NCBI RefSeq assembly: GCF_001620365.2
Contig: NZ_LQMT02000020.1
Coordinates: 147,854 to 211,853 of the forward strand
DNA: 64,000 nucleotides
Reading direction: 5' to 3'
DNA from: Amycolatopsis keratiniphila subsp. keratiniphila
GTDB taxonomy: Bacteria; Actinomycetota; Actinomycetes; Mycobacteriales; Pseudonocardiaceae
Below the pieces are notes generated by a model, which was given only the letters and a program-made list of their open reading frames with translations, was not told where the DNA came from and ran no database searches. Positions 53,573 through 61,132 of this stretch are shown one piece after another. Both the position numbers and the translations under genes were made by a program. Each line of letters begins with the position of its first letter. Position 1 is the stretch's first letter.

Positions 53573-53849
53573 ACGTGAAGGGGGCCTTCACGTACTTGGG
53601 AAGGTGTGAAGGTCGAGTTTCCTCGGCTGAGCCGAGGGAAGGGGGCCTTCACGCGCCACCGTAGTGGTCGTTGTGGTTGCTGGTGCAGGTGAGCTGCAGG
53701 TGGCGATCCCTGAAGGCCGTGAAGGCCTCCTTCACTACCTTCAGGGTAGGCAAGGAGGCCTTCACGGACCCGACCCGCGATCAGCCGCGGCCAAAGTCCA
53801 GCAGGTCCTCAAGGAACCCTTCGCCCTAACCCGAAACGCCACTCACGAC
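53573..53849 (-). repeat. Composite intergenic element, copy 2 (inverted)
   Basis: The reverse complement of 8119-8356 with a 17-bp insertion, and 86 of 88 identity in the core (53719-53806). Contained hairpins: AAGTACGTGAAGG (53569-53581) with 53585-53597; CCTCGGCT/AGCCGAGG (53621-53637); GTGAAGGCCTCCTT with its mate at 53719-53770. It lies between the convergent bcp and rdgB genes and covers almost the whole gap. Confidence 0.88.
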
Positions 53850-53853
53850 CAGC

Positions 53854-54459
53854 TCAGCCCGCCAGCTTCCGCAGCTCTCCCACCAACGCCCGCAACGCCT
53901 TCCCCCGGTGCGAAGCTTCGTCCTTTTCGGACGGTTCCAGCTCCGCCGAGGTCCGCGTCCCGCCTTCGGGCACGAAGATCGGGTCGTAGCCGAATCCGTT
54001 GGCACCACGGCGTTCCCGGATCAGCGAACCGCGCCATTCCCCGCGCACCACGGTTTCGTCGCCACCGGGCACGACCAGCGCTGCCGCGCAGACGAAGGCG
54101 GCACCCATGCGCTCGTCGGGCGTGTCGGACAGCTGCGCCAGCACGAGATCCAGGTTCGCCTCGTCGTCGCCGTGCTTGCCGGACCAGCGCGCCGAGAGCA
54201 CGCCCGGCATGCCGTTGAGCGCGTCGACGGCGATGCCCGAATCGTCGGCGATGGCCGGGAGACCGGTCGCGGCGGCCGCGTCCTGGGCCTTCGCGAGCGC
54301 GTTGCCTTCGAAGTCCGGGGCGGTTTCAGGTGCTTCGGGGAACTCGGGGACGTCGGCGAGACCGATGACCTCGACGCCCTCGATCCCTTCCGCCACCAGG
54401 ATGCGCCGGAGCTCGCCGAGCTTCTTCGCGTTGCGGGTGGCGAGGAGCAGCTTGGTCAC
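53854..54459 (-). CDS. rdgB: XTP/dITP diphosphatase (Ham1/RdgB)
   Basis: A 201-residue house-cleaning enzyme that removes non-canonical purine nucleoside triphosphates. Motifs: LLLATRNAKKLGELR at the start, ADDSGIAVDALNGMPGVLSARW near 66 and ANGFGYDPIF near 150. It overlaps the rph stop region by four bases (ATGA). This rph-rdgB order is the same as in mycobacteria (Rv1340-Rv1341). Confidence 0.95.
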   Translation of the reverse strand: MTKLLLATRNAKKLGELRRILVAEGIEGVEVIGLADVPEFPEAPETAPDFEGNALAKAQDAAAATGLPAIADDSGIAVDALNGMPGVLSARWSGKHGDDEANLDLVLAQLSDTPDERMGAAFVCAAALVVPGGDETVVRGEWRGSLIRERRGANGFGYDPIFVPEGGTRTSAELEPSEKDEASHRGKALRALVGELRKLAG

Positions 54460-55241
54460 TTGGCGCCCTTCTTCTTGTCGGGACGCGGCTCGGGGAGCTC
54501 GCCGGGGTAAGGCAGCGCGAGCGCTTCGGTCTGCAAACGAGTCAGTTCCTCACAACCCGCGAGCGCCACGTCCAGCATGGTGTCCAAAGTGGACCGTGCG
54601 AAGGTGGCGCCCTCTCCGGTGCCCTGCACCTCGATCAGGGTGCCCGCGTCGGTGGCGACGACGTTCATGTCGACCTCCGCGCGCGAGTCTTCTTCGTAGG
54701 GCAGGTCGAGGCGCACCCGCCCGTCGACGACGCCCACGCTCACCGCGGCCACCGAAGACGAAAGCGGCTGCGGGTCGGCGAGGCGGCCCGCGGCGCCGAG
54801 CCAGGTGACGGCGTCGGCGAGCGCGACGTAGCCGCCGGTCACCGCGGCCGTGCGGGTGCCGCCGTCGGCCTGGATGACGTCGCAGTCGATGACGATCGTG
54901 TTCTCCCCCAACGCCGCCAGGTCGATGCAGGCGCGCAGGGACCGGCCGATCAGCCGGGAGATCTCGTGCGTTCGGCCGCCGACGCGGCCCTTGATGGATT
55001 CGCGGTCGCTGCGGGTGTTCGTCGCCGACGGCAACATCGCGTACTCGGCGGTTACCCAGCCGAGGCCGGAACCGGCCCGCCAGCGGGGGACGCCTTCGGT
55101 GACGCTCGCCGCGCACAGCACCCGGGTGTCGCCGAATTCGATCAACACCGATCCCGCAGGCCACCGCTGAAAGCCGCGGGTGATCTTGATGTCGCGAAGC
55201 TGGTCGTCGTTCCTGCCGTCTTTTCTCGCCACGGCCGCCAC
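54456..55241 (-). CDS. rph: Ribonuclease PH
   Basis: A 261-residue phosphorolytic 3'-exoribonuclease that trims tRNA precursors. Motifs: RKDGRNDDQLRDIKI at the start, LCAASVTEGVPRW near 50, RSDRESIKGRVGGRTHEISRLIGRSLRA near 77 (split) and VIDCDVIQADGGTRTAAVTG near 117. The GTG at 55241 is kept; a second GTG nine bases on is possible. Middle of a five-gene operon. Confidence 0.95.
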   Translation of the reverse strand: MAAVARKDGRNDDQLRDIKITRGFQRWPAGSVLIEFGDTRVLCAASVTEGVPRWRAGSGLGWVTAEYAMLPSATNTRSDRESIKGRVGGRTHEISRLIGRSLRACIDLAALGENTIVIDCDVIQADGGTRTAAVTGGYVALADAVTWLGAAGRLADPQPLSSSVAAVSVGVVDGRVRLDLPYEEDSRAEVDMNVVATDAGTLIEVQGTGEGATFARSTLDTMLDVALAGCEELTRLQTEALALPYPGELPEPRPDKKKGAK

Positions 55242-55255
55242 TCTAGAACCCCGCG

Positions 55256-56023
55256 TCAGAGGTCGTAGACGGCGCCCTGCTCGACCAGCTCGGCCGCGGG
55301 GAACGCGACGGCCGCCTCGGCGAGGACGGCATCGCGGTCGGTCCAGGGCGCGACATGGGTGAGCAGCAAGCGCCCCACCCCGGCCTTGCGTCCCAGCTCG
55401 CCCGCTTCCTTACCGGACAGATGGACGCCGGCGGGCCGGTCGGGCGAGTCGGTCCACGACGCTTCGGACAGCAGGACGTCGACGCCGCAGGCGAGATCGG
55501 TCAGGGTGTCGCAGACGCCCGTGTCACCGGTGTAGGCGAGAGTCTTGCCGCCGTATGAGAACCGCAGGCCGAACGCGGGAGTCGGGTGGTCGACGGGGAC
55601 CGCGGTGACCTCGAACGGCCCGATCCGCATCGGCTCGGACCGCAGCGCCTCGAAGGCGAAGACGTCGGAAAGATCGGTGGTCGCCCGCTCGTCCTCGTTC
55701 GCTGCGTACGCGTGGGCGAGCCGCTCGTGCACGTCCGACGGCCCGTACACCGGGAGCCGCCGCGGCCTCGCCGGATACGGCAACGCCGGGTGGTAGCGGC
55801 GCAGCACGGTGAGCGCGCTGACGTCGGCGCAATGATCGGGGTGGAGATGCGAAAGGATCAGCGCGTCCAGGTCGAACGGGTCGCGCAGGGCCTGAAGCCT
55901 GGCGAGCGTCCCGTTGCCGAGTTCGAGCCCCAGGACGAACCCGTCCGCCTCGAGCAGGTAGCCGGACGCGGCGGCGTCGGGCCCGGGGATGCTGCCGGAG
56001 CAGCCGAGGATCGTGAGACGCAC
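55256..56023 (-). CDS. Metallo-beta-lactamase fold phosphodiesterase (Rv1339-like, cyclic nucleotide)
   Basis: A 255-residue MBL-fold hydrolase. The metal motif HLHPDHCAD is near residue 58 and further ligands are in VPVDHPTPAFG, YTGDTGVCD and LLLTHVAPW. The mycobacterial orthologue Rv1339, in the same position between murI and rph, is an atypical class II cAMP phosphodiesterase, so this protein may lower cAMP. The name rests on position and motifs, not on a direct test. Gaps of 14 and 30 bp join it to rph and murI. Confidence 0.88.
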   Translation of the reverse strand: MRLTILGCSGSIPGPDAAASGYLLEADGFVLGLELGNGTLARLQALRDPFDLDALILSHLHPDHCADVSALTVLRRYHPALPYPARPRRLPVYGPSDVHERLAHAYAANEDERATTDLSDVFAFEALRSEPMRIGPFEVTAVPVDHPTPAFGLRFSYGGKTLAYTGDTGVCDTLTDLACGVDVLLSEASWTDSPDRPAGVHLSGKEAGELGRKAGVGRLLLTHVAPWTDRDAVLAEAAVAFPAAELVEQGAVYDL

Positions 56024-56053
56024 TGTGACACCTTAAGCACGGAATCGGCGATT

Positions 56054-56860
56054 TTAGGCGCTGGTGGGAGCCAGCACACCCGGAGCGAAGCCCATGAACC
56101 GCTGAGCGAGTCTGGTGAACGGCTCGGCGGATCCGGTGGCGACGAACTCGTGCCGCGGCGGGGTGTCGCGCTCGGCGAGGAGATCGGCCTCGGTGAGGAC
56201 GCGCACGAGGTCACGCGCGGTCTCCTCGGCGCTGGACACCAGCGTGACGTCCTGGCCCATGACGATCTGCAGCACCCCGGACAACAACGGGTAGTGCGTG
56301 CAGCCCATGACCAGCGTGTCGACCTGCGCGTCCAGCAGTGGTTCCAGATAGCCCTGAGCGAGCCCGAGCACCTGGCGCCCGGTGGTGATCCCGCGTTCGA
56401 CGAAGTCCACGAAGCGCGGGCACGCGACGCTGGTGATCTCGACGTCCTGCGCGGCGTTGAAGGCGTCGTCGTAGGCGCGGGACCGGACGGTGCCCTCGGT
56501 GCCGATAACGCCGATGCGCCCCGAACGCGTGGCGGACACGGCCCGGCGCGCGGCCGGGAGGACGACCTCGATCACGGGGACGTCGTAGCGCTCCCTCGCG
56601 TCGCGAAGGCAGGCGGCGGAGGCGGTGTTGCAGGCGATGACCAGCGCCTTCACCCCGCCTTCGACGATGTCGTCCAGCGCTTCCAGCGCGTACTCGCGTG
56701 CCGTCGCGATGGGAAGCGGACCGTACGGGTTGCGGGCGGTGTCGCCGACGTAGCGCAGCTGCTCACCGGGCAACTGCTCCAGGATCGCCCTGGCGACGGT
56801 GAGCCCGCCCACCCCGGAATCGAAGACCCCGATCGGGGCGTCGGCGCTCGGCTTGGTCAC
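56054..56860 (-). CDS. murI: Glutamate racemase
   Basis: A 268-residue enzyme that makes D-glutamate for peptidoglycan. The two catalytic cysteines are in IACNTASAA (near 75) and VMGCTHYPLL (near 187); IGVFDSGVGGLTVAR is at the start. It overlaps the rhomboid gene by four bases upstream. Essential in most bacteria. An unrelated Asp/Glu racemase gene lies 1.6 kb away, which is unusual. Confidence 0.95.
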   Translation of the reverse strand: MTKPSADAPIGVFDSGVGGLTVARAILEQLPGEQLRYVGDTARNPYGPLPIATAREYALEALDDIVEGGVKALVIACNTASAACLRDARERYDVPVIEVVLPAARRAVSATRSGRIGVIGTEGTVRSRAYDDAFNAAQDVEITSVACPRFVDFVERGITTGRQVLGLAQGYLEPLLDAQVDTLVMGCTHYPLLSGVLQIVMGQDVTLVSSAEETARDLVRVLTEADLLAERDTPPRHEFVATGSAEPFTRLAQRFMGFAPGVLAPTSA

Positions 56861-57525
56861 ACGGCGAGGCTACCGGGGCCCGCCGCTTTCTTGGCCTGGG
56901 ACCTGTCGGCCCGCGCCATCAACCAGGCGGCGAAGACGCCCGACAGCGCGCCGAACAGGTGGCCCTGCCAGGAGACGCCCGGGTCACCCGGAAGCAGTCC
57001 CCAGAGCATCCCGCTCCAGATGCCCAGCAGCACCACGGCGACCAGGATCTGCCCGACCGCGCGGTTGAAGATGCCCCGGACCAGCAGGAACGCGAGCCAG
57101 CCGAAGGCGACGCCGGACGCTCCGACGGTCACCGTGCCGCCCGGCGCGATCAGCCAGACGCCGAGGCCGGAGAGCACCCAGATGATCGCGGTGACCAGCA
57201 CCCACCGGCCGATCCCCGCGGACATCGCGAGGAAGGCGAACACCAGCACCGGGACGGTGTTGGAGAACAGATGCCCCCAGCCCGCGTGCAGCAGCGGCGC
57301 CCAGAGCACGCCGTCGAGATCGGAGACCTCGCGGGCGACGATTCCCCCGCTCTGATCGAGGTCGGCGGGCAGCACGACGTCGACCAGTTCGACCAGGTAG
57401 AGCAGCGCGGTGAAGGCGAGCGCCACGATCGCGGCGGCCCTCGGGTTCGGCGGCAGGACGCGTTTGGCCGGATCCGTACCGGACGACTCGCTCGCCGGGA
57501 CCGGCTGGGGAGGCAAAGTGGTCAC
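56857..57525 (-). CDS. Rhomboid-family intramembrane serine protease
   Basis: A 222-residue, six-helix protease. The catalytic serine is in VTVGASGVAFG (near 135), the catalytic histidine in WQGHLFGALSG (near 190), and HLFSN precedes helix 3. Orthologue of Rv1337, also next to murI in mycobacteria. GTG start with the ribosome site unusually close. First gene of the murI operon. Confidence 0.92.
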   Translation of the reverse strand: MTTLPPQPVPASESSGTDPAKRVLPPNPRAAAIVALAFTALLYLVELVDVVLPADLDQSGGIVAREVSDLDGVLWAPLLHAGWGHLFSNTVPVLVFAFLAMSAGIGRWVLVTAIIWVLSGLGVWLIAPGGTVTVGASGVAFGWLAFLLVRGIFNRAVGQILVAVVLLGIWSGMLWGLLPGDPGVSWQGHLFGALSGVFAAWLMARADRSQAKKAAGPGSLAV

Positions 57526-57607
57526 CTCCCCAGGCTACGACGTGGATCGGCGGGATCGCCTCCGTGAGAACCCTGATTTGTCGGTGGTGCCCGCTACCGT
57601 CGATCAC

Positions 57608-58480
57608 ATGGGGTTCCCTTCTTCGGAGCACGTCGACGTGCCCGCCTACCTCGCGCGACTCGGCCTCGAGCACGAGCCGCCGAGTCTCGATGCCCTTTTC
57701 CGCCTGCACGCGGCCCATGTGGAGCGCGTGCCGTACGAAGATCTCGAAGTCCAGCTCGGCCGGGTGACCTCGCTGGATCCGGCGGTGTCGTTCGGCCGGA
57801 TCGCCGCCGGCCGCGGTGGCTACTGCTATCACCTCAACGGCGCGTTCTCGGCCCTGCTGCGGGCACTCGGTTACCAGGTCACCCGGCATCCGAGCGGAGC
57901 GCAGATGCCGGGCGGGGAGGCAGGCATCCACCTCAACCACCTGGCCCTGAAGGTGACCGGGCTGCCGGAGACGCCCGAAGTCGGCTGGCTGGTCGACGTC
58001 GGGCTCGGAGACGGCATCCACCAGCCGCTCCCGCTGCGGGAGGGCGAGTACAAACAGGGTCCGCTGGTGTTCCGGATCCGGCCCTCGGAGGTCACGCCGG
58101 GCGGCTGGCGGCTCGACCACGACCCGCAGGGCAGTTTCGTCGGGATGGATTTCGCGCCGGAGACGGCCGTGATGGCCGACTTCGCCGAGAAACATGTCGA
58201 GCTGTCGACGGCGGAGGATTCCGGATTCGTCCGCACGCTGGTGGTGCAGCGGCGCGACGCCGACGGCGTGGACTCGCTGCGCGCGCTGACCTTGACCGGC
58301 CTGCCGGGCGGCAAGACCGTGCTGGACTCACCGGCCGAGTGGTGGACGGCCATCGAGGACGTCTTCGGCGTGCCGCGCGGCGGATTCACCGGTGAAGAAC
58401 AGGACAGACTGTGGCGACAGGCCGTCGCCCAGCACGAACGTCACACCGCGGGAGGGAGTGAGGCCTTGCCCAGCGCGTAG
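57608..58480 (+). CDS. nat: Arylamine N-acetyltransferase
   Basis: A 290-residue NAT enzyme that transfers acetyl from acetyl-CoA to arylamines or hydrazines. The catalytic triad is visible: Cys in RGGYCYHLNGAF (near 77), His in HLNHLALKV (near 116) and Asp in VDVGLGDG (near 134). ATG at 57608; the longer frame runs over the rhomboid gene and is not used. It is inserted in the otherwise mycobacteria-like block and overlaps the racemase 3' end by 40 bp (convergent). Confidence 0.93.
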   Translation: MGFPSSEHVDVPAYLARLGLEHEPPSLDALFRLHAAHVERVPYEDLEVQLGRVTSLDPAVSFGRIAAGRGGYCYHLNGAFSALLRALGYQVTRHPSGAQMPGGEAGIHLNHLALKVTGLPETPEVGWLVDVGLGDGIHQPLPLREGEYKQGPLVFRIRPSEVTPGGWRLDHDPQGSFVGMDFAPETAVMADFAEKHVELSTAEDSGFVRTLVVQRRDADGVDSLRALTLTGLPGGKTVLDSPAEWWTAIEDVFGVPRGGFTGEEQDRLWRQAVAQHERHTAGGSEALPSA

Positions 58481-59154
58481 TCCACGGCCGCTTCGGCGTG
58501 CAGCCTCGTCGTGGGGAAGGTGGGCACAGTGCTGTCTTCCGGCCCGACGAGCAGCTCGATCTCCGTGCAGCCGTAGATCACGCCTTCCGCGCCGGCTTCC
58601 ACGAGCCTCGCGATGACCTCGCGGTACCGCTCGCGGGACTCCTCGGTGACCACGCCGTGGACGAGTTCGTCGTAGATGACCCGGTGCACCGTCTCGCGGT
58701 CGTCCGCGTCCGGCACGAGCACGTCGAGGCCGTGCGCGGCGAGGCGTTCGCGGTAGAACGGCTGGGCCATGGTGAAACCGGTGCCCAGGAGTCCGACGCG
58801 CTCGACGCCGGCGGCCTTGATCGCGACGGCCGTCGTATCGGCGAGATGCAGGAGCGGGACGCCCAGACCGTCGGTGAGCCGGTCGGCGACCTTGTGCATC
58901 GTGTTGGTGCAGAGGACGACGAAGTCCGCTCCGGCGGCTTCGAGAGCGAGTGCGGCGCGGTTCAGTTCGCGTCCCGCGTCGTCCCAGCGGCCTTCGGCCT
59001 GCATCGCCTCGATCTCGGCGAAGTCCACGGAGTACAGCACGGTGCGCGCGGAGTGGTACCCGCCGCGCAGCTCACGGACGCGCTCGTTCACCAGCCGGTA
59101 GTACTCGGCCGACGACTCCCAGCTCATGCCGCCCAGCAACCCGATGACCTTCAT
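58441..59154 (-). CDS. Aspartate/glutamate racemase family protein
   Basis: A 237-residue racemase of the RacX/YgeA type. Motifs: GLLGGMSWESS near 5, VLCTNTMHKVAD near 82 (first Cys) and IYGCTEIELL near 193 (second Cys). It probably makes a D-amino acid (D-Asp or D-Glu). The ATG at 59154 is used; a second ATG nine bases upstream is possible. Separate from murI and not its paralog in sequence style. Confidence 0.9.
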   Translation of the reverse strand: MKVIGLLGGMSWESSAEYYRLVNERVRELRGGYHSARTVLYSVDFAEIEAMQAEGRWDDAGRELNRAALALEAAGADFVVLCTNTMHKVADRLTDGLGVPLLHLADTTAVAIKAAGVERVGLLGTGFTMAQPFYRERLAAHGLDVLVPDADDRETVHRVIYDELVHGVVTEESRERYREVIARLVEAGAEGVIYGCTEIELLVGPEDSTVPTFPTTRLHAEAAVDYALGKASLPPAV

Positions 59155-59204
59155 GCCCGCCATCGTGCCAGCGCCGGACCGCCTCGGTTTGCGGCACTCC
59201 TCAA

Positions 59205-59261
59205 ATGTCATGAAAGGGTCGTTCAGGACATTTTTCGTCCTGAACGACCCTTTCATGACAT
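59205..59261. repeat. Perfect 25-bp hairpin
   Basis: Arms 59205-59229 and 59237-59261 with a 7-base loop rich in T. It lies between the racemase start and the cysM stop, with a second long palindrome 22 bp further on. It shares the ATGAAAGG...CCTTTCAT theme with other hairpins. Confidence 0.85.
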
Positions 59262-59282
59262 CCGGCTGAACCCGCCCCCGAA

Positions 59283-59337
59283 CGCTATGAACGGTCCGTT
59301 CCTTGCAAATTTTGCAAGGAACGGACCGTTCATAGCG
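59283..59337 (-). terminator. Perfect 27-bp palindrome, likely cysM terminator
   Basis: Arms 59283-59309 and 59311-59337 with a single-base loop and an AAATTTT centre, 14 bp past the cysM stop on the minus strand. The GAACGGTCC...CCTTGC arm matches the hairpin at 23058-23075. Confidence 0.8.
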
Positions 59338-59351
59338 CGTGCAGAGAGGGG

Positions 59352-60302
59352 TCAGGCCCAGAGCTGCCCGTCGAGCCTCTGAGCCGCTTCGTCGATCGAG
59401 CCGGAGTACGCGCCCGTCGAGAGGTACTTCCACCCCGCGTCGGCGACCACGAAGGCCACGTCGGCAGGCTTCCCCGCGGCGGCGGCCTTCTCGGCGACGG
59501 CCAGTGCGGCGTGCAGCACGGCACCGGTCGAAATCCCCGCGAAGATGCCTTCGTGCTCCAGCAGCTCACGCGTCCGGCGAAGCGCGTCGTACGCGCCGAC
59601 GGAGTACCGGCCGTTGAGCACGCTCGCGTCGTAGAGCTCCGGGACGAAGCCCTCGTCGAGGTTCCGCAGGCCGTACACCAGCTCGCCGTAGCGCGGTTCG
59701 GCCGCGATGATCTGCACGTCCGGCTTCGCCTCGTGCAGGTAGCGCCCGACGCCGACCAGCGTGCCGGTGGTGCCGAGGCCGCCGACGAAATGCGTCAGCG
59801 TCGGCAGGTCCTTGAGCAGTTCGGGCCCGGTGCCGCGGTAGTGCGCGTCGGCGTTGGCCGGGTTGCCGTACTGGTAGAGCATCACCCAGTCCGGGTTGGC
59901 CTCGGCGAGTTCCTTCGCCCGGCGCACGGCCTCGTTGGACCCGCCGGCGGCCGGGGAGAAGACGATCCGCGCGCCGTACGCCTGCAGCAGCTGTTTGCGC
60001 TCGGTGGAGGTGTTCTCCGGCATCACGCACACCAGGCCGTAGCCCTTGAGCTTCGCGGCCATGGCGAGCGCGATCCCGGTGTTGCCCGACGTCGGCTCCA
60101 GGATCGTGGAGCCGCGCCGGAGCGTGCCGTCACGCTCGGCGGCCTCGATCATCGCCAGCGCGGGGCGATCCTTGATCGAACCGGTCGGGTTGCGATCCTC
60201 CAGCTTCGCCCACAACCGCACGTCGTGGGTGGGCGAAAGCCGGGGAAGGCCGACCAGCGGCGTGCCGCCGAGCGCGTCGAGCAGCGACTCGAAGCGAGCC
60301 AT
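59352..60302 (-). CDS. cysM: CysO-dependent cysteine synthase CysM
   Basis: A 316-residue PLP enzyme that makes cysteine from O-phosphoserine and sulfur carried on CysO thiocarboxylate. Motifs: KLEDRNPTGSIKDRPAL (PLP lysine near 44), EPTSGNTGIALA near 68 and GGLGTTGTLVGVGRYL near 173. It follows cysO by 3 bp; cysM-cysO-mec is the mycobacterial order (Rv1336-Rv1334). This route is more oxidation-resistant than CysK. Confidence 0.94.
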   Translation of the reverse strand: MARFESLLDALGGTPLVGLPRLSPTHDVRLWAKLEDRNPTGSIKDRPALAMIEAAERDGTLRRGSTILEPTSGNTGIALAMAAKLKGYGLVCVMPENTSTERKQLLQAYGARIVFSPAAGGSNEAVRRAKELAEANPDWVMLYQYGNPANADAHYRGTGPELLKDLPTLTHFVGGLGTTGTLVGVGRYLHEAKPDVQIIAAEPRYGELVYGLRNLDEGFVPELYDASVLNGRYSVGAYDALRRTRELLEHEGIFAGISTGAVLHAALAVAEKAAAAGKPADVAFVVADAGWKYLSTGAYSGSIDEAAQRLDGQLWA

Positions 60303-60305
60303 CGA

Positions 60306-60578
60306 TCAGCCACCGGCCACGGCGGGCAGGATGGTCAGGGTGTCGCCGTCCTTGACCTCGGCCTCGAGACCACCGGCGAAGCGGACGTCCTCGTCGTTGA
60401 CGTAGACGTTGACGAAGCGGTGCAGCTTCTCTTCCTTGACCAGGCGGGCCTTGAGGCCGCCGTGGCGGGACTCGATGTCGTCGATCACCTCGAGCACGGT
60501 CTTGCCGGTCGCCTCGACGGACTTCTCGCCGCCGGTGTGCGTACGCAGGATGGTCGGGATGGACACGGTCACGGCCAT
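60306..60578 (-). CDS. cysO: Sulfur carrier protein CysO (ThiS/MoaD-like)
   Basis: A 90-residue ubiquitin-like sulfur carrier. It ends in LPAVAGG, the C-terminal di-glycine that is converted to a thiocarboxylate. MAVTVSIPTILRTHTGGEKSVE is the start. GGAGGT lies 7 bases before the ATG. Between mec and cysM in the cysteine operon. Confidence 0.94.
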   Translation of the reverse strand: MAVTVSIPTILRTHTGGEKSVEATGKTVLEVIDDIESRHGGLKARLVKEEKLHRFVNVYVNDEDVRFAGGLEAEVKDGDTLTILPAVAGG

Positions 60579-60653
60579 GGTTTTCTACCTCCGGTGGGTT
60601 CTCTGCAACGCAGACGTTCGGGCCGGTCCGGGTTATTCCCGGACGGGGCGGGT

Positions 60654-61070
60654 TCAGCCGACGATCTCGACGGGCTCCTCGGTGATCTCCCCGTCCACGA
60701 TCCGGTACGACCGGAACTGATGCGAATCGGGGTCCTTGGTGGAAACGAGCACGTAGTGCGCGTCGGGTTCCGAGGCGTACGAGACATCGGTGCGGGACGG
60801 GTAGGCGTCGGTCGCGGTGTGCGAGTGGTAGATGACCACCGGCACCTCGTCGTTGGCGTCCATCTCCCGGTAGAGCTTGAGCAGATCACCCGAGTCGAAT
60901 TCGTAGAACGTGGGCGAGCGCGCCGCGTTCAGCATCGGGATGTACCGCTCGGGGCTGTCCGATCCCTCGGGACCGGCGATCACCCCGCACGCCTCATCGG
61001 GATGGTCACGACGGGCATGGGCGACGATCTCGTCGACGAGTTCACGGCGGATCCGGAGCACGTCGCCCAT
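60654..61070 (-). CDS. mec: JAMM-type metalloprotease Mec
   Basis: A 138-residue zinc peptidase that releases cysteine from the CysO-cysteine adduct. The JAMM motif H-x-H-x10-D is complete (YHSHTATDAYPSRTD near 80) with an upstream Glu. ATG at 61070 is used; a longer open frame is antisense shadow of the peptidase gene. 62 bp behind the P1 peptidase. Confidence 0.93.
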   Translation of the reverse strand: MGDVLRIRRELVDEIVAHARRDHPDEACGVIAGPEGSDSPERYIPMLNAARSPTFYEFDSGDLLKLYREMDANDEVPVVIYHSHTATDAYPSRTDVSYASEPDAHYVLVSTKDPDSHQFRSYRIVDGEITEEPVEIVG

Positions 61071-61132
61071 CTTAGGTGCTGGACAGAGCCGGTCCATACT
61101 CTGAGATTGCCGCCACTCGGCACCCCGGCCGG

